Positions 47,318 through 59,800 of a stretch of DNA of 64,000 nucleotides are shown here, piece by piece; position 1 is the first letter of the stretch, and every line of letters begins with the position of its first letter. Made by a program: the position numbers and the translations under genes. This stretch comes from Sordaria brevicollis (lineage: Eukaryota; Ascomycota; Sordariomycetes; Sordariales; Sordariaceae): NCBI GenBank assembly GCA_033439795.1, contig JAUTDP010000008.1:1922001-1986000 (forward strand), written 5' to 3'. Under the pieces are notes generated by a model. It was not told the DNA's origin. It did no database searches and saw nothing but the letters and a program-made list of their open reading frames with translations.

Positions 47318-47719
47318 GGAATATATAAAAAACGATATCGAATAGGAAATAAAAGAAATCCTAATTTCTCGAATATATTTTAATAAATTCTAATACCGAA
47401 TAAATTAAAAGGGATACGACCCAGACCCGAAATTCTATAACGTTAAGAATTTTAAAAATTTATTTAAACTTTTAAAAATATATTACAAAATATATTTTAA
47501 ATACCCGGGGTTATTTATACGTTTAAAAGAATAATTATAGAAAATTAAAGCGGAGGAATTTAATAAAAATTATCCGGAGGATAACGTCCCTTTAAAGAAA
47601 AGTACGAAGAAATTAAGGAAGGTAGTAGGCGTTAGGAAATAAAGGACCCATTTTATATATAATAATAATTTTAATATTTCGAAAATTCGGGGCGAATCTT
47701 TTTTCGAGGGGGGGGGTAA
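47318..47719 (+). pseudogene. Element 1 chromodomain, C-terminal tail and polypurine tract
   Basis: The frame resumes from LKEPVG (before 30371) with EYIKNDIE and a chromodomain readable as KGYDPDPKFYNVKNFKN (47407-47460), then a basic tail. Fungal Ty3/gypsy pol proteins end this way. A purine/G tract (CGAGGGGGGGGG) at 47706-47716 is the plus-strand primer site next to the 3' LTR. Confidence 0.85.
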
Positions 47720-47984
47720 TATTATAGCGTTGGCGGATAAAGTCCTTATTAGGGCCCTATTTAGCGGACCGGTTATTATTTAGGCGGTTACTTTAATAGA
47801 AGTTAACCGCATTAGCGTACGTAATTGCGTACTACCTTCGTAAGTCGCCCGCGCCTAGGTATAAACCCTAGCGCGGGGCGCGCCCTTTATTCGTTTTCTT
47901 CTTTTCTTCTTCATTTTATAATTCTACAATAGACTTGGATTTAACGTATTAAGCTTGTCTCTCGTGACCACGTCGCTCGTAACA
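47720..47984 (+). repeat. Element 1, 3' LTR
   Basis: 265 bp, partner of 16296-16560. The inward half starts TATTATAGCG and is mutated; the outward half ends CTCGTAACA, intact. TATAAA lies at 47860-47865. Confidence 0.95.
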
Positions 47985-47989
47985 GCGAC

Positions 47990-48491
47990 CAATAAGACTG
48001 GTGAGAGTGATAGCTGAAGGCATAGTACCGGAACAACCCACTTGTATCCCGGCAATTCAAAGCTGATGAGTCTATCATCAAGGCTAGCATCGGAAAGATG
48101 AATATACCTACTACGTACACGTGCACGTACCCAATATGATCGCGAAGATTTTACGAGTTACTGTTCAGTTATACCCCCACGGAGTTACGGCCGTCCGCTG
48201 GGTTCGACAGAAAACCGGGAGTCCTGCGAAACCCTCTATCTCCTCTTCGTATAAACTCCCAATCCAGTTACCCAGTTTCTTATTGGAAATAAGCTTGCTC
48301 TAAAATGCTCAATCATCATATGGACGATTCACGGAGTAGTACCCTTTCGACCTTCTTAACGGAGCTCTCCCCGTGTCCTCAATCCAGGAACAAGGATATG
48401 CCGAGCAGTGCCGCAGGTCCGCAGCGTCGTAAGCGCGGTCGGGTCCCGCACTGAGTCTCAGCGTCCTACACCAGTAAGGTACCTCTACGTA
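47990..48491. other. Unmutated island between elements 1 and 5
   Basis: 502 bp of normal composition with frequent CpA and TpG, bounded by the target duplications of elements 1 and 5. A minus-strand frame of 92 codons (48309-48587) runs into the LTR and has no domain I recognise. I see no gene here. Confidence 0.7.
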
Positions 48492-48496
48492 CCCAC

Positions 48497-48690
48497 TGTC
48501 AGATTCTAGGGTGGTATTCTGGGCCAAAATAGTATAGATTAGTATATAGCTGGTTAGCACTGCTAGCCACCTAGAAGGTCTTGGCAAATAAGGGATACCC
48601 TTAGTTCCCCTAATTAGAGTTCTAGAATCTTATTCTCTATAGTTATATATAGATATATAGAATTAATTAATTCTCCCATACAATTTGACA
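48497..48690 (+). repeat. Element 5, 5' LTR
   Basis: 194 bp from TGTCAGATTCTAGGG to CAATTTGACA. The outward half is intact; the inward half is mutated relative to 53850-54043. Confidence 0.95.
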
Positions 48691-51600
48691 ATTAATAATT
48701 TAATATGCCTATTATTATTAATACCGATAATAATAATAATATTACTATTATTATTATAATATCTTCTTTAAAGCAAATTAATAAGATAACTATTAATAAC
48801 CCTTTCCTTACCGATAACGACGATTAGGTCCGCTAAGAGGAAATATTATAAATTAAATATAATTTTAATATTATTAAAGCTTAGCTCCTAAGCGAAATCG
48901 ATGTACCCCGCGAGCTTTTCTACTTTAAACCCGGCAATTTCCCTCTTAAATTAACTATTAAATTTTGTATTAAAATAATTAATAAAAAATTACGTCTTCT
49001 TAAAGCCGGTCTCTCTCGTATTACGATTAATAAGGTTAGAAAAATTATCGAAATTCCCTACTATTATTAAAACGATATTTTAATCGATAAGATCTTTACC
49101 GAAGAAGATTTAGGTAATTTTTAATTTTATTATAATACTAAAGTTATTTATTTTAATAAAAAAAAAAATTAGTTAAAATTCGAAATTGGGGATAAAGTTA
49201 TAAGAATTTAAATAAGATTTTTAATTAATTACGGACTTTAAGGCTCGGTTATAAAGGAAGAATAAGATATTTAAATTTAATATAACCTTTTTAAGTAAGG
49301 AATTTAATATAATATTATTAATAAATTCGTTAATACCCGTAAGGTTTATACCGATAATATCGTAATCTTTCGAAAAGAACCGATTAATTTCAATATTTAG
49401 CTTTAAAATTAAATTATAATTATAAGTAATAGTATTATTAAGGGAATTAGGGAATATATAAACGTTATATCCTAATATAACGATTTTTACGCCGCTATTA
49501 AAATTATCCGACCTAATTACGCTAATACGATATAGAAATTTAATAATAAAATAGAAAATAATATTTTAAAGTATATAGAAGTATACGAAAATTTTAAAAA
49601 GTAGGGTATAAATAGTCGCTATAGTATTATAACCCCCGCGGGTAGAAATAATCGTAGGGCGTTTATTATTAAAATTGACGGTTAAATTTATTATCGCGTT
49701 AATAACGATAATAAAATTAGTAATTATTAAAAAGTTAATAATAGGAACGTTCGTTAATAAAATAAAAATAAGAAGTTTAAGGGTAATATAGGTAAACGAA
49801 AATAGGCGTCGGATAATTCCGAAAATACGCGTAAAAAATAAAATTCGAAAAATAAGAAGGGTAAAAATAAAAAGTTCCTTATGTATAAAGTATACGAAAA
49901 AGGATTTTACTTTCTTAAAAAGTATTAATACGTAAATTTAAACGCTAAATTTAAAACTTTTAAATTATATCCCTCTATTATACGAGCCGTTGAAATTAAT
50001 ATCGCGAAGGATATTAATTTAATTAAAAAAATTAAAGCTATTAAGGAGAAAGCTACTAAAACGGTAAAGTTTAAATTTATATAATTCCTTAGGGAGGAAT
50101 ATAAGGCAATTTTTTAAATTGGTAATAAAGATAAGCGAAAAGAATATCCTTTTAAAAATTTAATTATTTTAGATTTGGGGAGCTTTCTTTATATATTTAA
50201 TAAGATTATTTATTTTTATTATTTTCGTTATATTAATCTAAATAATTATTTATAAGTAAATAATTCCCGTATTGAGATTTAAAGTTTTAGGGAAATTAAT
50301 ATTATTATTAAAAGTAAAAAAGGTAATTTAAAATTACGGTTAAAAGAAGTCGCGTTTTACCCTAATTTCGCTATTAATTTCGTTTCCCTCTTCCTATTAT
50401 AAAAGTAAAGATTCTATTAGGATTATCGACCTTTAAATAATTATTTAAAGAGAATTAATAAATTATTCTTTTATTCTTTAAATATTATCTTTAATTAAAC
50501 GGTTCTAGAATACTTATTTATATCCTTTATTAAATTAATATTTATAATACGGCGATATTAAATTAATTCTTATACGAAGAAATTGTCGATTTAAACCGTT
50601 AAAATATAGTATTACCGATTTAATTACTTTAATCCCTAAGTATTCGAATATTTATAAAACGTCGATAGAGTACGATTGCGAAGTATTTTAATTAAAAAGA
50701 AGGACGCGGATAATACGGTTGCGATAGATTTTAATTCGATTAAAGAACTTTCGAACGATTTCCCCTCTATAGTACCCTTAAAAGGGATATTAATAATCGA
50801 ATATAATATTTATATTATAATTAAAATACAACGTTAAATATAGCGAATTTTTCGAAATTATAGATATAAATTAGGGTAACGCTTTATAATAGATTTCTTT
50901 AAATTCGATGAGGGTATTAATAGATATTAATACTTTATATTTATTATTTACCAATAATTTGGATATATATAGGATTATTACCTTTCGAATTAAATATTTA
51001 TTAATATTACTTCGATTTTATATAGCTATATGGATATATTAGTATATTAATATAATATTAAGGTTAAAGCCTTTAAATATAATAATAAATTTAATCGAAG
51101 AGAAATATTAATTAAATTTAGAATAAGAAGTATATTATTCGAGCCTTTTATTCCTAATACCTAAAAATAAAATAATAGAATAGAGCGTTTAAGGGGTGTG
51201 GTAAAGTAACGATATAATATAATAAGGAATAATTTAAAATTTCCGATCGATTTATAATTAGAAATTATATACGTAATAATTTATTTATTAAACCGGTTAC
51301 TTCGATACTTCTATAATTGGAAATCCCTATACGAATATTTTTATACTTATATCGCTTAATAATATAGTTAATAAAAATTATAGCGATTAAATATTAATTA
51401 CCTTCGAATATATAAGTATAAAATATATTCTATAATTAGTACAGTATAAAAGAAAGAAAAATATCGTTAAAAATATCTCTTTAGAGCGTAAATCGGTTAT
51501 TTAATTAAATATAGCGCTTCTTTAATATATTATATATAAAACCCCGTTACAAAGTAAATTATTTAAATACGCGATATAATATTTAACGAATACGTTAAAT

Positions 51601-53849
51601 TCTCCCCCAATAAAATTAATATTAAAGAGGATTTAATAATTTTAGAAATAATAATTATTGAAAAGTTCGTTAAAAAATTAAATAAAATAAATAAATAGGA
51701 TTTAAATTAAGGGGTACTAACGAATCCTTATTTAAAAAATACCGAAGTCGAGCCTCTTTTAAATATAATATTCGAAAAAGAAACCCTAAATTCCTAGTAA
51801 AAAACCGCTTAAGAAATTAAAGCCGGGGATATTTACGAAATTATAGGGTTGGATAAAATAATTATCGATTTTATTATAAATTTATATTTAACGCTACTAA
51901 ATACCCCTCTTTCGTATATAATAGCCCTATATACGGGCGTTATATTAAATTAAATAATCGATAAATACTTTCGAAAATTAAAATTATAGGAGAGTACCTT
52001 CTTAGTAGGAAGATTATTATAATTAATAGTAAAAATAACTATTAAAATAATTATAAAGGTAAAAGTATAATGGTTATTAATTAAGTATAGTAAATTAAAT
52101 AATTTATATTACTATAACCTCCCGGGGGTATTAAAGAATTATTATAATTTCGAGAATTACCTTCTTAACGAAAAATTTCGTAAAGTAGAACGAATTTACT
52201 TTAATAATTATAAGGATATAAGAATTTAAATTAAAATCGATTAAAATATCCTTCGTACAAAAGGGAAATAAATCTTTAATTATATATAAATATATATTTA
52301 TAAATTCAATAAAAATAATATTTTAAATAAGGTTAAAATTAGGCTAATAATCCGAAGAGATTAATAACGTAAAATAAGCGCTAATACCTATACTTTTACC
52401 CTAGCGGGAAAGTCCTTCCGAATTATTATTATATTAATAGTTCGTTTTAATATAGAGTTTATTTAATAGGATATAGTAAACGTTTTCGTAAACGTTATAA
52501 TCGATAAGGAAATTTATATACGTATACTATTAAGATATTAAGTAGAAGGAAAAGTTCTTAAATTACTAAAAGCGCTTTATAGCCTCCGACGAGCCCCCTT
52601 ACTATAGTAAAGGGAATTGAGCGGAACGTTTAAAGGTATAAAATTTAAAATTATTCTTAAGGATTTATATATTATAAAGAAGGAAAAAGTATTTATATTG
52701 TATTATATTAATAATATCGTTTTTATTTATTTAAAGGAATATAAGGACTAAATTAAAGAATATACTAACCTATTATAATTAAAATATTAATTAACCGGTG
52801 GTGAAGAGTTATAATGGTTTTTAGGTATTAAAATCATTTATAACCGTAAGGTAGGAAAAATTTGGCTATCCTAAGAAATTTATATTAAGAAGATTAATAA
52901 ATTATTAAAGTCTATTTATAGACCTACTATAATATTAATAAAATAATAAAAATTATTACCCTTTAATAAGTTAGCCAATTATATTGAAATTAGAAATTAT
53001 TAAATTAACGTAGGCTTTATATTATACGCTGCTATTAATATGCGATTAAATATAGCTTTTTTAATTAATCGATTAGTTCGATTTAATTATAATCCTAATT
53101 TAAAATATTATAATATTAATAAAAAGGTTATTTATTACCTTCGTATAATTAAAGATTAATACCTATATTATAAAGGTAATAACCGATTCGAAGTAATTTT
53201 AAACGCTTCGTTTGCCGATAATAGAATAAACCGTAAGAGCTTTTAAGGATTTATAATTAAATTATATAATAGATTTATCTATTAAGGTATTATTAAGTAG
53301 ACCGCTATTACGATATTAATAATAGAAGTAAAGTTTTATACTATTAAGAAAGTTATTAAAGAAATATTATTTATTAACCGATTTATTAAGGCTCTAAATA
53401 TAAAATTATTTAATAACTTTATCCTTATTATAAAATATAATAATTAATAAATTATTAAAGTATTTATTAAAGAGATTCCTACCTTTATTATTAAAATAAG
53501 GTATATCGATATTTATCGATATTAGTTTCGAAAGGAAATTATCGAAAAGGAGACCCTTAAAATTAATTATTTAAAGACTAAGGAGATACCCGTAGATAGA
53601 TTAACGAAAGTATTTAGAGTATTAGAATATAAGAAGTTTAGGGAGCTATTAGGGATATTTATAAAGTTATTACGACTAATTATAGTAAATAATAATAAAA
53701 AGACTCTAGAAATAGAAAATTTAAATAAATATTTAGGTATTATAGTAGGAGAAGTAATAGTAGATTAATTAAAGGGAATAGGAAATATATAAATAGCTTT
53801 ACTCTCGACCTTAAAAGGGTAATCGAGACGGTTTTCGAGTAAGGGGGTG
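48691..53849 (+). pseudogene. Element 5 copia gag-pol, RIP-destroyed
   Basis: A zinc-knuckle remnant lies near 49870-49930. The protease box D-S/T-G-[AS] reads DLGS at 50172-50183, as expected from a C-to-T change of TCG or ACG. An integrase pre-domain follows at about 50270-50700 and the catalytic core at about 50890-51300 (readable NNRIERLRGVVKQR and YNWKSLYEYFYTYI). RT covers about 52450-53000 with LYSLRRAPLLW and the catalytic box reading YINN at 52704-52715. RNase H is readable as NASFADNR near 53203. Stops are spread throughout. Confidence 0.87.
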
Positions 53850-54043
53850 TATTAGATTCTAGGGTGGTATTTTAGGCCAAAATAGTATAGACCAATATAT
53901 AACTGGTCAGTACTACTAGCCACCTAGAAGGTTTTAGTAAATAAGGGATACCCCCAACTCCCCCGACCAAAGCTCCAGAATCCTATTCTCCACAGTCACA
54001 TACAGATACACAGAATCAATTAATTCTCCCATACAATCTGACA
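53850..54043 (+). repeat. Element 5, 3' LTR
   Basis: 194 bp, partner of 48497-48690. It starts TATTAGATTCTAGG (mutated) and ends CAATCTGACA (intact). Confidence 0.95.
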
Positions 54044-54066
54044 CCCACCACACCAAAAATTCCACA

Positions 54067-54090
54067 GCCAGGGTGCCAGGGTGCCAGGGC
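54067..54090. repeat. Three tandem 8-bp units GCCAGGG[TC]
   Basis: Two perfect GCCAGGGT units and a third GCCAGGGC, 19 bp to the right of the element 5 target duplication. Confidence 0.8.
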
Positions 54091-55308
54091 AGGGCAGCGC
54101 GGAACCGGCCTGCTGGGCCCAGACCGTTGTCGTGCGCTGCCAGATGCAACCGCTCTCAGACACGTGGGGACCAAACGCAATACAACAGACAACGCCTAGG
54201 CGCCAGGGCCGCGTTCAGCTGAGGCTTGCAGGGTGCCCGAGCAGGGCTCCAGGGGCTAGAACGCTGTGAGTTTGGATTGGGTATGGACATTTTTGGGGGC
54301 CGGGGTGTTGACTCGGACGTGCCTCCGAGCGTTAATCGGGAGTAATGCCGACTGTAGGTTCTGTCAGCTTTCACCACTGCATTTGTATTTGAGGTTGTTG
54401 GCAAATGAGGGATGGAATTGGAGTTCGGATCCTATTCTGCTTTTGTTGTAGACTTTGTTGATGGCTTTCCAAAAACTTGGAACCAGCAATGCGAAACGAA
54501 TGGAAACCACTCGTTGATCGTGTCGTTAACACGGGACTTTGACCGGTTGCTTCAGGAGAGGAAGGTGCAAAGCATTGAAAATAGGCTCTGCTTCTTCAAG
54601 CTCGTAGAGACGAGAGGTATGGGATAAGCTCGTACCATAAAGATCACGAGGCCTTCCAAGGTCCCTCTTCCCTTCTTCTTGCGCTCTTGACTATCACCAA
54701 CTTCAGACTGATTGGTCGTCGAGACGAATGTTGCGATTGATGGTCGGCACCAACACCACCGCCACCGAATGCATCTCAGCGGGTGTGGGAGAATTGCAGA
54801 TCAGTTTCGCCCAACGTTTCAGCTTTCTAAACGATGTTGGACAATATTGAGTTTTACTACCACACTGTTGCAGATCTGCTGTGGCATACAAGGCCGATGC
54901 GTTTGATTTGCAGTCACACTGCACCTGTAGTGCTTGACATGTGCCTACACGTTACGTGTAAGGGCCGTGGGCTTTCAAAGCATGCTGGCAATCGCATTCT
55001 TGAAATCCCATCCTATACCGCAGGCGGGTGGAGTCAATCCTTCTGCCCACGGGGAAAACTCGACGTTGGGCGTAGCGTCCCTTTCCCGCAGCAGCTCACT
55101 AAGAAACGTCATGACAAGGTCCTCGCATCGCACGTTGCGATATGTATGCATTTGGTTCTTACAATGCACCTCGAAATCCCTTATTGCATTTTGGTCTCTC
55201 CTCCAAACTACAAGCGGGAACAACTTTAAACTCAACTTGGTTTGAAGAGTGAAGACCAACTTGGATACGAGGATAGCATTCGGATATCCCGCATCTCCTG
55301 TCACTTCC

Positions 55309-55335
55309 TTTTTTTTTTTTTTTTTTTTTTTTTTT
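55309..55335. repeat. Homopolymer T run (27 bases)
   Basis: An uninterrupted T tract. It could be the complement of a poly(A) tail, but no LINE or gene sequence is recognisable next to it. Confidence 0.85.
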
Positions 55336-55415
55336 CTTCGCGGTCTGCTTGGTCTCCTATGGGTCGTACGGTAGTATCAAGGTCGCTCTCGCTCATAACT
55401 CGGTGTAAGATTTTG

Positions 55416-55450
55416 GTCGCATGTCGCATGTCGCATGTCGCATGTCGCAT
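55416..55450. repeat. Five perfect tandem GTCGCAT units
   Basis: A 7-bp unit repeated exactly five times (35 bp), followed by GCAAGCC. A simple microsatellite likely to vary in length between strains. Confidence 0.9.
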
Positions 55451-56004
55451 GCAAGCCAAGTTCCAAGCAGACTTGGAGGAAGATTTTTCAAGGTCGGTGT
55501 GTAGCAACCCGACATAGACGAAAACCCATGGCAGAACAACTCTAATTTCCATTTCCGTGATAGCACGAAAGCATGGCGTTGCGATGTAAAATTTTCGGTC
55601 GGTGAAGGAGTTATTGCACATGCAGATGGGCAGTGCTTTCGGAAATGCGGGATCCTCACAATGCAAGCTGTGAAAAGCCAACCAGGGGAAAGCGAATGCG
55701 TGGGCTCCCCCAAAATGGCTCGTGCAACAACGATAGCCGTTCCGGTACCGACAACCTTGACAAGCTCAGGTTCCATTGCTCGTGCTGTGCCTCACCACTG
55801 CTACTGAAATTGTTGATCCATCTGTTTCGTTTTCACTCTCTGAAATGATTGATTTCATTTTCACAAGCCTCTCTGTGTTGAATGTTCACTTTTGCGAATG
55901 TACCTGAAAAGTCTTTTAGACTCAGAAGGTTACATCAAATTGCAGACGCTTGCAGAAACGGGATGTACAACACTTTAACCTAAACAAAGAGTTCCTTTCC
56001 CAAG

Positions 56005-56550
56005 CGAGCCGGATAAATCGACTGTGTGCCATGGATATTTCGGCGGTGTGGGGCCTAAAGATTGACAGCCAAAACCACGAGTTTAGCATCAACTTCGCGC
56101 GTCTACAGCCATCACTAAGTAGGAATTACCAATTCATTGAAGCCCTTGGGCTGCCGGGCAAAGCTTTTGGACAATGAAGAAAGGAGGAAAAAGCCCGGCT
56201 CTCCCCTTTCATCACTCCTCTCATCGCTCCTCTCGTTACTCTTCTCATCTCTCTTCTTATCTCTCTTCTCATCTCTCTTCTCATCTCTCTTCTCATCGCT
56301 CTTCTCATCGCTCTTCTCATCGCTCTTTTCTCTTTTCTCCATTTCCCTTCAATATCTCTACGGTCATCCATCATCTTTGGGTACACCGCAAAAACAATGA
56401 GTAAACGTTAATTGAGCCGCTTATTTACCTCTACCTCTAAAATTATTAAATAATATCTCATTGGCCACTGGTAAATTTATATGACTTTATTAGTCGGCTT
56501 GCTCCACACCGCCGAAATATCCATGGCATACAGTCGATTTATCTGGCTCG
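56005..56550. mobile_element. Non-autonomous DNA transposon with 50-bp terminal inverted repeats and 8-bp target duplication
   Basis: The left terminus (56005-56054) begins CGAGCCGGATAAATCGACTG. The right terminus (56501-56550), read on the other strand, is identical at 47 of 50 positions; all three differences are G versus A. Directly outside both ends is the same octamer TTCCCAAG (55997-56004 and 56551-56558), as expected for a target-site duplication. Eight-base duplications are typical of hAT elements and also occur near the lower end for Mutator-like elements; the long inverted repeats lean toward the latter. The 546-bp body has no transposase and contains the 12-bp minisatellite. Confidence 0.85.
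56213..56334. repeat. Minisatellite of about ten 12-bp units (CTCTTCTCATC[TG])
   Basis: Imperfect tandem units, all pyrimidine-rich on the plus strand, vary at one or two positions. As 12 is a multiple of three, every frame stays open, so it produces Ser/Leu/His-rich and Lys/Glu/Asp/Arg-rich frames on the two strands. These are artefacts of the repeat, not good gene candidates. Confidence 0.85.
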
Positions 56551-56630
56551 TTCCCAAGTTGTCATTGGTGCATAAGCATCTTGGCCTGCATCTGAACATG
56601 CTTCTAGAAAATTTCTTCACCTGCACCTCT

Positions 56631-56819
56631 TGTCAGATTAGAGGGCAGACTCGACCAGTAGAAACAGGCTTACGTAAGGCGCCCCAGCCACCAGATTCTG
56701 GCTGCAGACCTTCCTAATAGTCTGGGCACCCCCAACTCGGGTTCCACAGAACTCTTCTAAATATACACATCGATTTTAACCCAAAAATTACGATATCCAC
56801 TTTACTGTGCAATCTAATA
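56631..56819 (+). repeat. Element 6, 5' LTR
   Basis: 189 bp starting TGTCAGATTAGAGG and ending AATCTAATA. It differs from the 3' copy by only a modest number of transitions, mainly toward the inner end. Confidence 0.95.
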
Positions 56820-59800
56820 ATTAATAGTCTAATTTGCGATCTCCGCGCTACGAAAACTTCAATTACACTAACTACAACTATTATTACCATTATTACCGTA
56901 ACTTACTACGTTATTAACTATATTTTAATTAATCGATAAAGAAGTCGTCGCTAAATAGGTCTATTTAGACTTTATAAATAAATTTAGGGAGTAGAGCGAC
57001 GAATTCATAGCCTATACTAAAGTCCTAGACCTTACTAATTATATATTAGGGGTATAACCAATTCCCTTTAAGCCTATAGAGCTAATTATTATAGACTACG
57101 CTATTAAATCGTCCGCCTACTATTATATCGAAAAGGTTAAAGAAGCCCTTAACGATTTTAAAAATAATACTTTTATTATATTAATCCCTCCTTATAGCGC
57201 CGATAATATCCTTATAAGCGTAGAATTTACCGAAAAATCCTTAGAAGAATAGATTAACGACGTTACCGCTAAATTTACCGACCTTATTATCACGGGGTTA
57301 TAGGAATATAACCACGATATTAGCATATTTAATTACCGGTTTAAGAAATACGAAACCTTTTCGAAATACCGCGCTATATTTACTAAATAAATGCGTAAAA
57401 CCGTTTACTAGGATTATAAATCTAATTACCTCCGGAATAACGAAGATCTCCCCTAATAGTATTTTACCTTCGTTAAAGGGCTATAATACCGTCCCGAATA
57501 AATTTTTATCGATGCCTATAAAACCTACCGCAATTATATCGGTAAACCCCTTATAATAGAACCTAGGATAGGAATAACTAAATAAATCGACGGTTAAGAG
57601 ATTATTATAATTAAAGCCTAGCTCTACGCGGTCTCTAAATCCTTACTAATTACCGCCTAATTCTACGACTTTATCGAATATCTACGCCCTATTCGACCGG
57701 GTTAAGCCTCCGGCGCCTCGCGTTAATACCGCCTATAAATCGTTAATAATATTTTCGACTTCCGTATTTTATTTAAGGATTTCTATATTAAAGGCCTTAA
57801 TAATAAAGTACCTATAATTATATAGGTTAAATCTAACCGTAGAAGTATTCGCAGGGCGTCCTTTAAAGTTAAAGGCGATACCCTCAATAGGTTAGAAGAT
57901 ATTAATATTAAAGTAGAGGACGTTTAATTTAATAGACCCTAACGTAATTAATATAAAAAGAAATACGTAGCGTAAATTAAAAATTCTAAATAGAATAGAA
58001 GTTTATTATCGTTATTTCGTTATAAAGTTTGTAAAAAGGGTACGTATATTATTAAATACTATTAATATCTTTTTTTTAATAAGGCCCTAAACCTTTATTG
58101 GAAGCTTAACCTTAAAATATAAATTCGGGTAATTAAAAACTTCAATAACGATCTAAAATTTAAAAGGGAGGTCGAAGTCTAGAGAAAAGAAATAGTTAAA
58201 TAATTAATAAATCCTATCTTTAGTATTAACGACTAATTTTAAAATAATTAATTCTCTAATGAAAATATTACTATAAACCTTATTCCTATCCTTATTTAAA
58301 TTTATAGAACCGTTATAATATAGGCAATATTTTAAGCGGGAGAAGGAAGTTTTAATATTTACCCGTTTAAAAATTGCGTTCTTTTTAATTTTAGCAACTT
58401 TTTATACGTATTTAACGAAATTACGCGTTTCCTTAATTTCTATTACGTACCCTATAGTAATAACCTATAAGCTAGAAATTCACGTATTGTAATTTAAAGT
58501 TATAGGGAGGTTAATTTTATTATTAATAGAGAGAATGGGCTTAGGAAACTACGCCTTTACGATATAACCTTTTACCCTAATTTTATAATTAACTTTATCT
58601 CCCTATATTTATTACGTAAATAAAATTTCTTCTAGGATTATAAACTACTTAATAATTACCTTCGTAATATAAATTAATTACTTTTTTATTATTTTAAGAC
58701 CTATTACTATTAAATTCTATTTAAAGAATTTCCCTATTTATTTACTCGGGCGAGCTTCTATACCTATAAGAATATAGTTAATTCTTATATAGGCTATAAG
58801 TATTACCGTAAAGACCCCTTTACTTAGTATTTTAAATTAAGGTACTTTAGTTTTTAAGTACTATTTTACTTCTATAATATATTAGGAGTTAAAATCCTAT
58901 TTAAAAATAAAAAGGAGGAAGACGAGGAAAACCCTAAGACTGAATAATACGATATTTGTATTTAAATAAAGATTAAATAGTAAATTAAGCGAAAATTTAG
59001 AAATAGAGGGTATAGGGTTAAAAAGCGTTTCGTTATAGACTTTTTCGATTATAAAGAAAATTACCGAAATTATACTAATATTATATTTATTACTTATAAA
59101 TTTACTGGGTATATTTAGGAATATTTCCTCTACGACCGATTCGCTATTATAATTGCAACTTATTTAAACGATTTTTTTACTCTCTTTAAAATACGATTTA
59201 ACGTTATAATACGAATATTAGAATACGATAATAAAATTACGAAGTTATAATTATTCTTAGATTTACTAGCGTAATATAATATGGTTATAAAGCCCTCTAC
59301 CCCGTATACCTAAATATAGAACGGAGGTATAGAGCGCTCGGGAGGTATAATTAAAGATAAGGCGCGTATTATAAATTTAGGTATTCGTTTTCTTAAGGAT
59401 TTTTAGCCAAAAATCGTTTTTATAATAATATATTTTAATAATCGGTCTCCTAAATATTTCTACGATTGGAAATCTCCTTATAAAAGATTTTATATAACTA
59501 TTATTAAGAAAATTAATAATAGTAATAACGAGGTTACCCCCCGTAAATTTAATATTTCTTACTTTCGAATCTATAATTGTAAAGTATTCGTAATAATTAT
59601 TACCGCTAAGAATAAATAAAATAGGCTTTAAAAGATAAACCTTAAAGCGTAGATTGGATATTTAATCGGTTATACCTCTACAGCTATTTACCGAATTTAG
59701 AACTCTATTACTAACGAAGTTATTAATACCCGCGATATTATTTTTAATAAGCGTACCCTCTTTATTAATAAAATAAAGAAGGAAGCCGAATCCCTAAAAT

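Larger units (their letters stand above)
16296..47984 (+). mobile_element. Element 1: Ty3/gypsy chromovirus, RIP-mutated, split by elements 2 and 3
   Basis: The outer LTRs (16296-16560 and 47720-47984) are both 265 bp. The 5-bp target duplication GCGAC lies at 16291-16295 and 47985-47989. The total span is 31,689 bp. Removing the two inserted elements and one copy of each of their target duplications leaves 7,279 bp, a normal full length. Pieces in order: gag and protease (16561-20010), RT, RNase H and integrase (27479-30375), chromodomain and polypurine tract (47318-47719). A purine tract ending in a run of G lies just before the 3' LTR, fixing the plus orientation. Stops are frequent throughout. 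Age order: it must predate elements 2, 3 and 4. Confidence 0.95.
48497..54043 (+). mobile_element. Element 5: Ty1/copia retrotransposon, RIP-mutated
   Basis: The LTRs at 48497-48690 and 53850-54043 are both 194 bp. The target duplication CCCAC lies at 48492-48496 and 54044-54048. Length is 5,547 bp. A purine tract (GAGTAAGGGGGTG) precedes the 3' LTR. Domain order is gag, protease, integrase, RT and RNase H, which defines Ty1/copia. It is not nested in another element. Confidence 0.95.
54049..56625. other. Unmutated island between elements 5 and 6
   Basis: 2.6 kb of mostly normal composition with no recognisable gene. It contains three tandem GCCAGGG[TC] units (54067-54090), a 27-base T run (55309-55335), five GTCGCAT units (55416-55450) and the inverted-repeat element at 56005-56550. 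A short AT-rich stretch at 56407-56470 stands out from its surroundings. Confidence 0.65.

Noticed and set aside
56115..56404. Repetitive SDEK-type and SSHL-type frames on both strands
   Set aside because: They come from a 12-bp tandem repeat within a non-coding transposon; periodicity of three keeps all frames open.
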